A DNA stretch of 64,000 nt from Methylogaea oryzae (GTDB lineage Bacteria > Pseudomonadota > Gammaproteobacteria > Methylococcales > Methylococcaceae), in assembly GCF_019669985.1 (NCBI RefSeq), contig NZ_AP019782.1, positions 1,854,001 to 1,918,000 of the forward strand, read 5' to 3'. The position numbers were made by a program, and so were the translations under genes. Under the pieces are notes generated by a model that was given only the letters and a program-made list of their open reading frames with translations, was not told the DNA's origin and made no database searches. Shown here piece after piece: positions 28,484 to 41,149 of the stretch; position 1 is the stretch's first letter; every line of letters starts with the position of its first letter.

Positions 28484-28879
28484 TTATTTTTTCTTGAAAA
28501 AGTAGAAGCCTTCGGAACCGCCCTTCAAAATCATGCTGTTGCCGGTTTTTTCATAGACTTCGTAGGTTTGCGGTTTGTGCGGACGGCCCGGATCGGTAAG
28601 CAGAATTTTGCCGTTTTCGACCTTGTAACCGAACGACATTTTGTCGTCGATTTTCAGTACCCGGTTGTAGCCGGAGGAAACCAAAGTGCCGTCGGCTTTG
28701 AACTCCCAAGTGCGGTTCTCGTCGGTCTTGGCGCTGTTGAGCGTGGCGGCGACGAACTCCAGCGTCCAAGGGCCGACGATTTCGCTGTTGTCTTTCAAGA
28801 AGATTTCGGCAAATGCATTGCCGCTGATGCAAAGGGCGAGAAAGGTTGCGGCAGTTTTCATGGATAGCGGTTTCGCCAT
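28484..28879 (-). CDS. Exported protein of unknown function
   Basis: A 131-residue protein with a signal peptide (MKTAATFLALCISGNAFA) after a short MAKPLS extension. The mature part is predicted mostly beta (TWEFKADGTLVSSGYN, MSFGYKVENGKILLT, MILKGGSEGFYFFKKK), suggesting a small lipocalin-like barrel. GGGGTG precedes the ATG at 28879; starting at 28861 would leave no ribosome-binding site. It is the first gene of the operon with the two membrane proteins and is divergent from metH. The longer open frame upstream is not supported. Confidence 0.65.
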   Translation of the reverse strand: MAKPLSMKTAATFLALCISGNAFAEIFLKDNSEIVGPWTLEFVAATLNSAKTDENRTWEFKADGTLVSSGYNRVLKIDDKMSFGYKVENGKILLTDPGRPHKPQTYEVYEKTGNSMILKGGSEGFYFFKKK

Positions 28880-29084
28880 TGTGGACACCCCGTGCGGCTG
28901 GCTCGATTCGACATTGCGGCAAGTCGTTGGGACTGCTCGCGCTAGCCTCATTATTAAGAAAATGCCGGTCAAACACAAGCCGGAACGCCGCGGTTTGCGC
29001 ACGGCCTGACAGTCGCCGGGTAAAAGCCTTAAAATGGCGCTTTGCGCTATGTCGGCGCTAACGCTTTCCATGGACCCGTCTCGC

Positions 29085-32780
<3,696 letters not shown>

Positions 32781-32811
32781 TCGCGCGCCGGACGGCGACT
32801 CATCTGGAATG

Positions 32812-32846
32812 AAAAAGGCCGCGGTCCATAGGACCGCGGCCTTTTT
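32812..32846. terminator. Terminator between convergent metH and the GGCT-fusion gene
   Basis: A perfect 11-bp stem (GGCCGCGGTCC/GGACCGCGGCC) with a three-base loop, flanked by five A and five T. It lies 31 bases after the metH stop and can serve both converging genes. Confidence 0.95.
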
Positions 32847-32897
32847 GTTTGGTCGGGACACGGCCGCTGCCGCCTCCCGACGAATGCCGAACCGGCG

Positions 32898-34217
32898 TTA
32901 TGCGGCTTCTTTCTGCATCAGGGCTCGCAACGAGCGGATGTAGTCCAAGCCGAGGTGGAACTCCTCCGCGCCTTCCAGGATCATCCGCAGGTCGCCGCGG
33001 GCCGGCTTCAGGCCTTCTTCCGTGGCGGTGGCCACGTAAACCTCTGCAATCACGTCCTTATTGCCGCAGCTTACCGTGACCTGCTTGCGCACATAACCCT
33101 CGAAAGCGCGGTCTAGGAAATTGAGGGCGTCGTCCTGCAACTGATAAAGCACGCCCTCCACCGCGGTATTGGCGTCTTCGACGATATTCGCCAAACCGTA
33201 CCGATGGCCGAGCTGTTCGCCGACGATGGGCTTGTTGAACGCCAAGCGGTAGTCTTTCAGCATGCATTTTTGCGGCTTGGTCAGGTCGAAAAATTTGGCG
33301 TCTTCGGTGGATGTCCAGCCCAGCTTTTCCCGCATGGCGCTTTTCGACAGGCTCGGCCCGTAGATCATGACGGACTTCGGCTTGCGGCCGAATACGGCGG
33401 CCATGATGCCTTTTTCCGCCACCGGCAGGGGAGCGCGCAGGCGCCATTCCCGCGGCGGGTTTTCAAACAGCTTGATGACGAAGTCCTCGCCCATCTCGTC
33501 CAGCAGGATGAAACCCAGCGCGTAGGATTTCAATTGGACGTCAACGTCTTCCTCGTTGGCGACCTTTTCGATCTGGGCGATGATGTGGTCTTTCTTTTCC
33601 AGGGTTTGGAACGAAGACAGCATAGTGATGGAATATTCTTTCACCGCGTCGAAGTCGATGTTGGTGAGCTTGCTTTTCACCACATCGATACGGGTTTGGG
33701 CGCGCACGCGGTCGATGGCCTGCTCCATGAAGCGCAGGAAAACCTTGACCAGCTGGTCGGGCCCCAACGCGACATCTTCATTGTCGACCTTCAGCGTCAG
33801 CAATTTGGAACGCAGCAGCGCCATGGAGCCGATGCCGGCGCTCAAGACGATTTTGCATTTGTCCAGGTCCGTTGTGGTGGCGAAGCCATACAGCAACAGC
33901 AGGTTCAGGCCGAACATGGAAAACGCGCCGTTGAGGATGACGTACAGGACCGCATGGGGCGTACGCAGCGCCTTGACCGGCTCATTATTGAACTTGCCGA
34001 TAATTTCCGCGCCCGATGCAAGCATGCCGAGAAAAAACGCCCAGGCGTACAAACCGGCGCCGGATGTTGTTCCCGCAATCAACAGAGCGGCGACGATGAG
34101 CACATACCAAGTATAAAAGCCCGCGAACCGCCATACAGCCACCATGCTGGCCGCGACCAAGGTCGCGGCGAATGGATGCCCGTCGAACATCTCCTGCACT
34201 TGCATCATGTATTCCAT
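32898..34217 (-). CDS. Membrane protein fused to a GGCT-like domain
   Basis: A 439-residue protein. Residues 15-140 contain about four hydrophobic segments (VLIVAALLIAGT, AWAFFLGMLASG, VLYVILNGAFSMFGLNLLLLY and others). A helical middle part follows. Residues 283-430 resemble the gamma-glutamylcyclotransferase/AIG2-like fold: MIYGPSLSKSAMRE (usually YGSNL), YRLAFNKP, GLANIVED, VEGVLYQL, LDRAFEGY with the candidate catalytic glutamate E373, VYVA and ILEGAEEF...YIRSL. Soluble members act on gamma-glutamyl peptides. The membrane fusion is unusual and its substrate is unknown. It stands alone on the minus strand. Confidence 0.7.
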   Translation of the reverse strand: MEYMMQVQEMFDGHPFAATLVAASMVAVWRFAGFYTWYVLIVAALLIAGTTSGAGLYAWAFFLGMLASGAEIIGKFNNEPVKALRTPHAVLYVILNGAFSMFGLNLLLLYGFATTTDLDKCKIVLSAGIGSMALLRSKLLTLKVDNEDVALGPDQLVKVFLRFMEQAIDRVRAQTRIDVVKSKLTNIDFDAVKEYSITMLSSFQTLEKKDHIIAQIEKVANEEDVDVQLKSYALGFILLDEMGEDFVIKLFENPPREWRLRAPLPVAEKGIMAAVFGRKPKSVMIYGPSLSKSAMREKLGWTSTEDAKFFDLTKPQKCMLKDYRLAFNKPIVGEQLGHRYGLANIVEDANTAVEGVLYQLQDDALNFLDRAFEGYVRKQVTVSCGNKDVIAEVYVATATEEGLKPARGDLRMILEGAEEFHLGLDYIRSLRALMQKEAA

Positions 34218-34597
34218 GCTGTTGTCCCCAATTTCATTGAATTGCTTTTTCGTGTAGTTAACGCGTTGTTTCTACGTTATTTTCTGTTCCCCGACGGACA
34301 GTGGGCTTGCCTGTGCCAAGCCAATGGCGGTTTATTCTGACGCTTGTGGCTCATCTTGCAACTTTTTTGTGGTTATTTGATGTAGATCGCGGCGAAATCC
34401 TATGGGCGAGGCCCCACAACGTTTCGCCTTTCGGCCCTGTCACCAGGCCTACAACGGAATAAGCCGTCAAGTTACATGCTCCGGCAGCTGGTTTCCACGC
34501 TGATATCTAGCGAAAAGCAAACTTGGTCACAATCATCGGCCGTCGCCGGCCGGCGGCTGTCTGGCATTCGTCCGGGACGCGGGGGATGACGATAGTT
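34218..34597. other. Intergenic region upstream of iron transport operon
   Basis: About 380 bases between the divergent membrane-GGCT gene and the iron-transport promoter. It is more AT-rich than its surroundings next to the minus-strand start, as expected for a promoter. I see no gene or clear repeat. Confidence 0.4.
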
Positions 34598-34639
34598 TTG
34601 TTGTTGGTCGCCGTCTAAAGTAGAATGGTTCTCAATTGG
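34598..34639 (+). promoter_or_regulatory. Candidate promoter with overlapping Fur box
   Basis: TTGTTG (34598-34603), 17 bases, then TAGAAT (34621-34626) make a sigma-70-like promoter. AGAATGGTTCTCAATTGG (34622-34639) covers the -10 and start site and, read on the other strand, resembles the Fur motif AATGAGAATCATT. It is placed to repress the iron ABC operon when iron is plentiful. The match is partial. Confidence 0.55.
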
Positions 34640-34679
34640 AGCCGCTGTGCCGGTTGGTTAAATGTAGAGGGGCGTTGTC

Positions 34680-35675
34680 ATGTTGAAGCATTGCTGTGTG
34701 GTGTTGTCGGGGTGGATTTTGTTGGCCGCGACCGCTTGGGGCGAGGAAGTGGTGGTCTATTCGGCGCGCAACGAGCAGTTGATCAAGCCGGTGTTCGACG
34801 CCTATACCAAGAAGACCGGCGTCAAAGTCAAATACGTCACCGGCGAAGCCGGGGCCTTGATGCAACGCCTCAAGGCGGAAGGGGCGAAAACGCAGGCCGA
34901 TCTGTTGATCACCGTCGACGCCGGCAACCTCTGGTTTTCCAAGCAGGAGTCGCTGCTGCAGCCGGTGAAAAGCGCCGTGCTCGAGCAAAATATCCCGGCC
35001 CATTTGCGCGATGGGGAAGGCCAGTGGTTTGGCATGTCCGTACGGGCCCGCACCATCGTTTACAACAAAAACAAAGTCCAGCCGAGTGATTTATCCACTT
35101 ATCAGGCTTTGACCGATGCGAAATGGAAAGGCCGCTTGTGCCTGCTGTCGGGGAAGAAGGTCTACAACCGTTCCCTGGTCGCCATGCTCATCGCCCAATA
35201 CGGCGCGGCCGCCACCAAGGAAATGGTGAAGGGCTGGGTCGCCAACTTGGCCGCGCCGCCTTTCGCCAGCGACGAGCAGGCTCTCAAGGCGCTGGCCGCC
35301 GGCCAGTGCGACGCGGCCATCGCCAACAGTTACTACCTGGGCCGTGAGTTGAAGCACCATTCGGATTGGCCGCTCAACATTTTCTGGGCCGATCAGGCGA
35401 GCGGCGGCACCCACGTCAATATTTCCGGCGTCGGCTTGACCCGCCATGCGAAACACGCCAAAGCGGCCCAGGAGCTGATGGAATGGATGTCCGGCGCGGA
35501 AGCCCAGGCGTTGTTCGCCAACGTCAATATGGAGTTCCCAGCCAATGCCGCCGTGGCGCCGGCACCGGAAGTCGCCGCCTGGGGGACGTTTAAGCAGAGT
35601 ACGGTCGATTTGAACAAAGTCGGCGAGTTGCAGCCGGACGCGGTCAAACTCATGGACGAGGCGGGCTACAAGTAA
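34680..35675 (+). CDS. fbpA: Iron(III) ABC transporter periplasmic binding protein
   Basis: Binds ferric iron in the periplasm and delivers it to the inner-membrane permease. The 331-residue protein has a signal peptide (MLKHCCVVLSGWILLAATAWG) and the family opening VVVYSARNEQLIKPVFDAY. The GEAGALMQRLKAEG and ANSYYLGRE regions are typical; the tyrosine pair in the latter is the usual iron ligand site. AGAGGGG precedes the ATG. It heads a binding protein-permease-ATPase operon with a likely Fur-controlled promoter. Confidence 0.92.
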   Translation: MLKHCCVVLSGWILLAATAWGEEVVVYSARNEQLIKPVFDAYTKKTGVKVKYVTGEAGALMQRLKAEGAKTQADLLITVDAGNLWFSKQESLLQPVKSAVLEQNIPAHLRDGEGQWFGMSVRARTIVYNKNKVQPSDLSTYQALTDAKWKGRLCLLSGKKVYNRSLVAMLIAQYGAAATKEMVKGWVANLAAPPFASDEQALKALAAGQCDAAIANSYYLGRELKHHSDWPLNIFWADQASGGTHVNISGVGLTRHAKHAKAAQELMEWMSGAEAQALFANVNMEFPANAAVAPAPEVAAWGTFKQSTVDLNKVGELQPDAVKLMDEAGYK

Positions 35676-35681
35676 GCCGGC

Positions 35682-37337
35682 ATGGCGGAGGCCGCCATTT
35701 CTTGTCGGGCGGCGCCTGGCTGGCGCGCCAACCGCTGGTTCGGTTGGGCTGCGCTGGCCCTGGCTGCGTTGCCCCTGCTCGCGGTTTTGGCGACCTTGCT
35801 GGAGGCGGGGGCGGAGAGCGACAGCGAGGTGCGTTCGCACTTGGCAACGCTATTGCCGGAGCTGTTGGCCAATACCGCCTGTTTGGCCGCCGGCGTCGGC
35901 GTGACGGCGTTGACGCTGGGTACCGGCCTGGCTTGGTTGGTGAGCCAATACGAATTTCCCGGCCGGCGTTGGCTGGACTGGGCGTTGGTATTGCCGTTGG
36001 CCGTGCCGGCTTATGTGCTGGGGTTCGTGCTGATCGGCCTGCTGGATTTCAGTGGTCCGCTGCAAACGGCGCTGCGCGAATGGGGGCTGGGCTCCGGTTG
36101 GTTTCCCGCCGTCCGTTCCGGCGGCGGCGCGGCGTTGGCCTTGTCTTTGTCCCTTTATCCTTACGTGTATCTGCTGGCGCGCAACGCTTTCCAAACCCAG
36201 GGACGGCGTTTGCTGGAAGCCGCCCGTTCCCTGGGCGACACTCGCCGTGCGGCGTTTTTCCGCGTGGTGTTGCCCATGGCCCGGCCTTGGTTGGGTTCCG
36301 GGCTGTTGTTGGTGTTGATGGAAACGCTGGCCGATTTCGGCACCGTCGCCATTTTCAATTACGACACGTTCACCACCGCGATTTATAAAGCCTGGTACGG
36401 CTTGTTTTCGCTAGGCGCGGCCGGCGAACTGGCCTCCTGCCTGGTTTTATTGGCCTTGCTGCTGCTGGCGATCGAGCAACGCCAGCGTTCGCGCCAGCGT
36501 TACGCTTTCAACGCCCGCGGCCGCGCGGCCGACGGTCGGACGGCGCTGCGAGGTCCGGCGGCCTGGACGGCCTGCGTGGCCTGCCTGTTGGTGTTGGCCG
36601 CGGGTTTCTTGGTGCCCGTGGGGCAGCTCTTGCTTTGGGCCTTGCAGGTCGCCGCCGAAGACCTCGACGAACGGTACGTGGATTATTTCCTCAATTCCCT
36701 GGCGTTGGGCGGCTTGGGAGCCGCGCTGACCATCGCCGTCACCCTGTTGCTGGCGGTGGCGCGGCGCCGCTCGCGCGGCCCGGCGGTCACCTGGGCGGTG
36801 CGTTTCGCCACTTTGGGTTACGCCATCCCCGGCACCGTGCTGGCGGTAGGCATCGCCACGCCCTTGGCTTGGCTGCAAAACCGGCTGGCGGATTGGACGC
36901 AAGCCGCGTTCGGCTGGGAGCCCCCCACGCTGCTGGGCAATAGCCTGGCGGTGCTGGTCTTGGCCTATCTGGTGCGTTTCGCCGCCGTGGGTTACGGCGC
37001 GGTGGACAGCGCCCTCGAACGTATCACGCCGTCCATGGCGGAAGCTTCCCGCAGTCTGGGCGTTTCGGGTTTTGCCATGGTGCGGCGGTTGCATTTGCCG
37101 TTGCTGCGCGGCGGCTTGTTCAGCGGCGCGTTGCTGGTGTTTGTCGACATCATGAAAGAAATGCCCATCACGCTGATGGTGCGGCCCTTCGGCTGGGACA
37201 ATCTGGCGGTGCGTATTTTCGAAATGGCGGCGGAAGGCCAATGGCAGCGGGCGGCCTTGCCGTCGGTGGCCCTGGTGCTGCTGGGACTGGTGCCGGTGGC
37301 GTTGATGGTCAGGGCAGGGGAGCAAAAATCGTGGTGA
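35682..37337 (+). CDS. fbpB: Iron(III) ABC transporter permease
   Basis: Two-domain inner-membrane permease of 551 residues with about twelve helices, as is normal for FbpB/SfuB. Both halves carry an EAA loop (LLEAARSLGDTRRAAFFRVVLP and MAEASRSLGVSGFAMVRRLHLP). It starts six bases after the binding-protein stop. A palindromic repeat element lies between it and the ATPase gene. Confidence 0.93.
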   Translation: MAEAAISCRAAPGWRANRWFGWAALALAALPLLAVLATLLEAGAESDSEVRSHLATLLPELLANTACLAAGVGVTALTLGTGLAWLVSQYEFPGRRWLDWALVLPLAVPAYVLGFVLIGLLDFSGPLQTALREWGLGSGWFPAVRSGGGAALALSLSLYPYVYLLARNAFQTQGRRLLEAARSLGDTRRAAFFRVVLPMARPWLGSGLLLVLMETLADFGTVAIFNYDTFTTAIYKAWYGLFSLGAAGELASCLVLLALLLLAIEQRQRSRQRYAFNARGRAADGRTALRGPAAWTACVACLLVLAAGFLVPVGQLLLWALQVAAEDLDERYVDYFLNSLALGGLGAALTIAVTLLLAVARRRSRGPAVTWAVRFATLGYAIPGTVLAVGIATPLAWLQNRLADWTQAAFGWEPPTLLGNSLAVLVLAYLVRFAAVGYGAVDSALERITPSMAEASRSLGVSGFAMVRRLHLPLLRGGLFSGALLVFVDIMKEMPITLMVRPFGWDNLAVRIFEMAAEGQWQRAALPSVALVLLGLVPVALMVRAGEQKSW

Positions 37338-37342
37338 ACGCT

Positions 37343-37403
37343 GTAGGGTACGCATCGCGTACCGAATGCCGCATCGCGCAACGGTACGCGGTGCGTGTCC
37401 TAC
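37343..37403. repeat. REP-like imperfect palindrome inside an operon
   Basis: Arms of 22 bases, GTAGGGTACGCATCGCGTAC (37343 on) and its near-complement ending GTGTCCTAC (to 37403), flank a 17-base loop; three arm positions mismatch. GTAGGGTRCGC palindromes of this kind are dispersed repeats in many proteobacterial genomes. It sits between fbpB and fbpC and could fold in the mRNA to lower ATPase expression or protect upstream message. Confidence 0.75.
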
Positions 37404-37431
37404 GCGTCCTCAATCGGGCTTGGGGGAATCG

Positions 37432-38454
37432 ATGAGCGTGGCGCGCTTGCGTTTGGACTCGGTGAGCGTCGCCTACGGCGACAAGGCGGTGGTGCGGGAT
37501 GTTTCCTTCAGCGTGGCCGACGGCGACATCGCCTGCCTGTTGGGTCCCAGCGGCTGCGGTAAGACCACCTTGTTGCGCGCTATCGCCGGCTTCGAGCCGG
37601 TGGTCGCCGGCAGCATTGCCCTGTCGGGAGCGGTGGTCAGCAACGCGCAAGGCGGCCTGCCGCCGGAGCGTCGCCAGTTGGGCATCGTTTTTCAGGATTA
37701 CGCTCTGTTTCCCCACCTGGATTTGGCCGGCAACGTCGGTTACGGCGTGCGCGGCCTGGACGGCCAGGCGTTGCGCCGGCGCATCGCCGAGTGCCTGGAG
37801 TTGGTGGGGCTGGCAGGGCTGGAGGGGCGCTATCCCCACGAGTTGTCAGGCGGCCAGCAGCAGCGGGTGGCCCTGGCTCGCGCCATCGCGCCCAAGCCGT
37901 CCTTGCTGTTGATAGACGAACCCTTTTCCAATCTGGATACCGCCCTGCGCGAGCATTTGGCCCACGAACTGCGGCAAATCCTCAAAGCCGGCGGCGTCAC
38001 CGCCGTGCTGGTGACGCACGACCAGCAGGAGGCTTTCGCCATGGCCGACGCCATCGGCGTGATGGACCAAGGCGTGATGCTGCAATGGGGCGACGCCGAC
38101 GCCCTCTATCACCACCCGGCCAACCGTTTCGTGGCCGAATTCATCGGCCAGGGCAGCTTGCTGCCGGTGACGCGGGAGGAGGGGGGCTTTTCCACCGAGT
38201 TGGGGCGCTGCACTGGAGCCGGGCAGGGCCGCTGGCTGCTGTTGCGGCCTAATCAGGTGGGACTAGGGGGCAGCGGCGAAGCGGAGGCCGTGGTGGAACA
38301 CAAAGTGTTCCGCGGCCTGGACATCCTCTACACCCTGCGTTTGCCCAGCGGCCAAAGCGTCCTCTCGGCCGCACCCAACGACGTGCAGTATGCCGTCGGC
38401 CAGCGTCTATACGCGAGCCTGCGCGTCAGGGAGCCGGTGTTGGTGGAAGAGTAA
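37432..38454 (+). CDS. fbpC: Iron(III) ABC transporter ATP-binding protein
   Basis: Energises the iron importer. The 340-residue protein has Walker A (LLGPSGCGKTTLL), the Q-loop (FQDYALFPHL), the signature LSGGQQQRVALARA, Walker B (LLLIDEPFSNLD), the switch histidine (VTHDQQEA) and a C-terminal TOBE-like domain. GGGGG before ATG 37432 supports this start; the frame upstream runs through the palindromic repeat. It is the third gene of the fbpABC unit. Confidence 0.93.
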   Translation: MSVARLRLDSVSVAYGDKAVVRDVSFSVADGDIACLLGPSGCGKTTLLRAIAGFEPVVAGSIALSGAVVSNAQGGLPPERRQLGIVFQDYALFPHLDLAGNVGYGVRGLDGQALRRRIAECLELVGLAGLEGRYPHELSGGQQQRVALARAIAPKPSLLLIDEPFSNLDTALREHLAHELRQILKAGGVTAVLVTHDQQEAFAMADAIGVMDQGVMLQWGDADALYHHPANRFVAEFIGQGSLLPVTREEGGFSTELGRCTGAGQGRWLLLRPNQVGLGGSGEAEAVVEHKVFRGLDILYTLRLPSGQSVLSAAPNDVQYAVGQRLYASLRVREPVLVEE

Positions 38455-38497
38455 ACGCGCCGGCGCCGCGAAGCGGCGCACGGTGGCGGAATACATT

Positions 38498-38535
38498 AAA
38501 AAAGGCGGCACCGGGTGACCGGCGCCGCCTTTTTT
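38498..38535. terminator. Bidirectional terminator after fbpC
   Basis: AAAAAAGGCGGC and GCCGCCTTTTTT arms around an inner CCGG...CCGG pairing. It lies between convergent fbpC and the exported-protein gene and can serve both. Confidence 0.9.
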
Positions 38536-38549
38536 GTGCAGCGGGACGC

Positions 38550-38954
38550 TTAACGCACTTTCTTCAGCGTATCGCCTTCGCTGTCGAATTTGCAGAAGTG
38601 GCCGAGGAAATAGCTGCAATCTTCCGACTGCTTGACGGTGGCCGCATCGCCTTGCAGGGTAACGTTGAGGGTGCAGTAGCGGCGTTCGCTTTCCGATTGC
38701 TTGCGCAGCACCAGTTCCGTGTCGGAGACTTTTTTGGCTTCGCCGGAAATGTCCACGGAGCAAGCGTGGGCGTCTTTTTCGCCTTCGCCCGGTTCGAAAT
38801 CCACGTCCATGCTGACGATCTTGTCGCCGTTTTTCTGGGTGACGATTTTCAGGTGCTGCACGTGGCTGCCGGCGGTGCGCAAATAGTGTTCGGCACCGGC
38901 CTGGGCGGCACCGGCGAACAACAGGCCCAACGCGGCGTAAGCGATTCTTTTCAT
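38550..38954 (-). CDS. Exported cysteine-containing protein, unknown function
   Basis: A 134-residue protein with a signal peptide (MKRIAYAALGLLFAGAAQA). The mature part has four cysteines (ACSVDI, RYCTLN, EDCSYFLGHFC), probably disulphide-bonded in the periplasm, and predicted beta structure (DKIVSMDVDFEPGE, DTELVLRKQS). I recognise no family. It is 53 bases downstream of dapD on the same strand. The ATG at 38954 places the signal peptide at the N terminus. Confidence 0.65.
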   Translation of the reverse strand: MKRIAYAALGLLFAGAAQAGAEHYLRTAGSHVQHLKIVTQKNGDKIVSMDVDFEPGEGEKDAHACSVDISGEAKKVSDTELVLRKQSESERRYCTLNVTLQGDAATVKQSEDCSYFLGHFCKFDSEGDTLKKVR

Positions 38955-39007
38955 GGTTTTTGCGGTCCTTATGGTTTGGTTATCGGAACTAGTAAACCGG
39001 CTCGGGC

Positions 39008-39826
39008 TCAATCGCGCAACAATTCGTTGATGCCCACTTTGCCGCGGGTGCGCTCGTCCACCTGCTTGATGATGACGGCGCAGTACAGGCTGTATTTGCC
39101 GTCGCTGGAGGGCAGGTTGCCGGCCACCACCACGGAACCGGCCGGCACGCGGCCATAGCTGATTTCGCCGGTCATGCGGTTGTAGATCTTAGTGCTCTGG
39201 CCGATGTACACGCCCATGGAAATCACCGAGCCTTCTTCCACCACCACGCCTTCGACGATTTCCGAGCGCGCGCCGATGAAGCAATTGTCTTCGATGATGG
39301 TCGGGCCGGCCTGCAGGGGTTCCAGCACGCCGCCGATGCCGACGCCGCCGGACAGGTGCACGTTCTTGCCGATCTGGGCGCAGGAACCCACTGTAGCCCA
39401 GCCGTCCACCATGGTGCCGGAATCCACGTAGGCGCCGATATTGACGAAAGAGGGCATCAGGATCACGCCCGGGGCGATGTAAGCGCCTTTGCGCGCTACG
39501 GCGCCGGGCACCACGCGAATGCCGGCATCGCGGAAATCGGCTTCGCTGCAGGCGCCGAACTTGGTGTCAACCTTGTCGAAATAGCGGTGCACGCCGCTGT
39601 CCATGACGCGGTTGTCGTTGAGGCGGAAGGACAGCAGCACGGCTTTCTTCAGCCACTGGTTGACTACCCACTGGCCGTCGATTTTTTCGGCGACGCGCGC
39701 TTTGCCGGCATCCAGCAGCGCCAGGGCTTCCTCGACCGCGTTACGCACCTCGTTCGGCGCGCTGGAGGGGGAAAAGTCGGTCCGGTTCTCGAACGCTTCG
39801 TTGATAATGTTTTCCAATGAACTCAT
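39008..39826 (-). CDS. dapD: Tetrahydrodipicolinate N-succinyltransferase
   Basis: Transfers succinate from succinyl-CoA to tetrahydrodipicolinate in lysine and diaminopimelate synthesis. The 272-residue protein starts [15 protein letters not shown] and contains left-handed beta-helix hexapeptide repeats ([40 protein letters not shown]). ATG 39826 is the conserved start; the long open frame further upstream is not coding. It lies 17 bases after dapC, whose product acts two steps on from tetrahydrodipicolinate, so the two are cotranscribed. Confidence 0.96.
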   Translation of the reverse strand: MSSLENIINEAFENRTDFSPSSAPNEVRNAVEEALALLDAGKARVAEKIDGQWVVNQWLKKAVLLSFRLNDNRVMDSGVHRYFDKVDTKFGACSEADFRDAGIRVVPGAVARKGAYIAPGVILMPSFVNIGAYVDSGTMVDGWATVGSCAQIGKNVHLSGGVGIGGVLEPLQAGPTIIEDNCFIGARSEIVEGVVVEEGSVISMGVYIGQSTKIYNRMTGEISYGRVPAGSVVVAGNLPSSDGKYSLYCAVIIKQVDERTRGKVGINELLRD

Positions 39827-39843
39827 AGGGTTACTCGTGGAAG

Positions 39844-41046
39844 TTAAAGTGACAATGATTCGCTGAAACGGCGAATGCGCCGAGCCGCGTCGATGCATTC
39901 GTCCAAGGGCGCAACCAGGGCGAGGCGCAGGTGGCCGGCGCCGGGATTGTGGCCGTGGGCTTCGCGGGATAAATAGCTGCCGGGCAGCACGGTGAGGTTT
40001 TCCTCCGCATACAAGCGGCGAGCGAATTCCGCGTCGTCGCCCGGCACCCGCGGCCACAGGTAGAAGCCGGCGGGCGGCAGTTCCACGTCCAGCGCACCGC
40101 GCAGAATGTCGTAGACGGCGGCGAATTTTTCCCGGTAGGCGGCGCGGTTGGCGCGCACGTGCGTTTCGTCGCGCCAGGCCAGGGCGCTGGCTTGCTGCAC
40201 GTGAACCGGCATGGCGCAGCCGTGGTAGGTGCGGTAAAGCAAAAAGCTTTTCAATATTTCCGCGTCGCCTGCGACGAAGCCGGAGCGCAGGCCCGGGGCG
40301 TTGGAGCGTTTGGACAGGCTGTGGAACACCACGCAACGGCGGTAATCCGTGTTGCCCATGGCTGCCGCCGCTTGCAGCAATCCGGGCGGCGGCGCGGCTT
40401 CGTCGTTGTACAGCTCCGAATAGCATTCGTCGGAGGCGATGGTAAAGTCGTACTGCTCGGCCAGTTCGATCAGCTTTTGGTATTGCACCATGGGCAACAC
40501 CGCACCGGTGGGGTTGCCCGGCGAGCACACGTACAGCAGTTGGCAGCGTCGCCACACGGTTTCCGGTACGGCGTCGAAATCCGGCAGATAGCCGTTGTCC
40601 CTGGTCGTATTGAGAAAGTACGGCTCCGCTCCGGCCAGCAACGCCGCGCCTTCGTAAATCTGGTAGAACGGGTTGGGCATGGCGACCAAGGGTTTGTCGT
40701 CGCCGTTCACGATACACTGAGCGAAAGCGAACAGCGCTTCGCGGGTGCCGCCCACCGGCAGTATATGGCGCTCCGCGTCCACGCTGCCGGCCGGCAAGGC
40801 GAAGCGTGACGTCAGCCAGTCGGCGATGGCAAGCCGCAGTTCCGGCAATCCCTTGGTGGTGGGGTATTTCGCCAACCCATGCATGTGAGCGATAAGCGCA
40901 TCGGCGATGAAATGCGGCGTGGGATGTTGAGGCTCGCCGATGGATAGGGCGATATGGGTCTGCCCGGTCGGTGGCGTGACGCCTTGCTTGAGGTGCGCGA
41001 GCTTTTCGAAAGGGTAGGGCTGTAACAGGCCTAAGTGTGGATTCAT
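39844..41046 (-). CDS. dapC: Succinyldiaminopimelate transaminase
   Basis: Forms N-succinyl-LL-diaminopimelate from the keto product of DapD, with glutamate as amino donor. It is a 400-residue fold-type I PLP enzyme opening [16 protein letters not shown], typical of this subfamily. The Schiff-base lysine is in [28 protein letters not shown] and [10 protein letters not shown] contact PLP. It lies directly upstream of dapD, which supports this role over other aminotransferases. Confidence 0.94.
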   Translation of the reverse strand: MNPHLGLLQPYPFEKLAHLKQGVTPPTGQTHIALSIGEPQHPTPHFIADALIAHMHGLAKYPTTKGLPELRLAIADWLTSRFALPAGSVDAERHILPVGGTREALFAFAQCIVNGDDKPLVAMPNPFYQIYEGAALLAGAEPYFLNTTRDNGYLPDFDAVPETVWRRCQLLYVCSPGNPTGAVLPMVQYQKLIELAEQYDFTIASDECYSELYNDEAAPPPGLLQAAAAMGNTDYRRCVVFHSLSKRSNAPGLRSGFVAGDAEILKSFLLYRTYHGCAMPVHVQQASALAWRDETHVRANRAAYREKFAAVYDILRGALDVELPPAGFYLWPRVPGDDAEFARRLYAEENLTVLPGSYLSREAHGHNPGAGHLRLALVAPLDECIDAARRIRRFSESLSL

Positions 41047-41149
41047 TGCGCCTAATCAGGCTGGATCGATAAAACGGATAAAGCTAGCCCGGCGGCGACG
41101 CCTCGTTATGCCCGGGCGGCGCCGCGATTGCCGACGGTCTTATTCTGGC

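Noticed and set aside
39827..40717. Extended frame upstream of dapD
   Set aside because: Lies wholly over dapC in another frame; DapD homologues begin MSSLEN-like at 39826.
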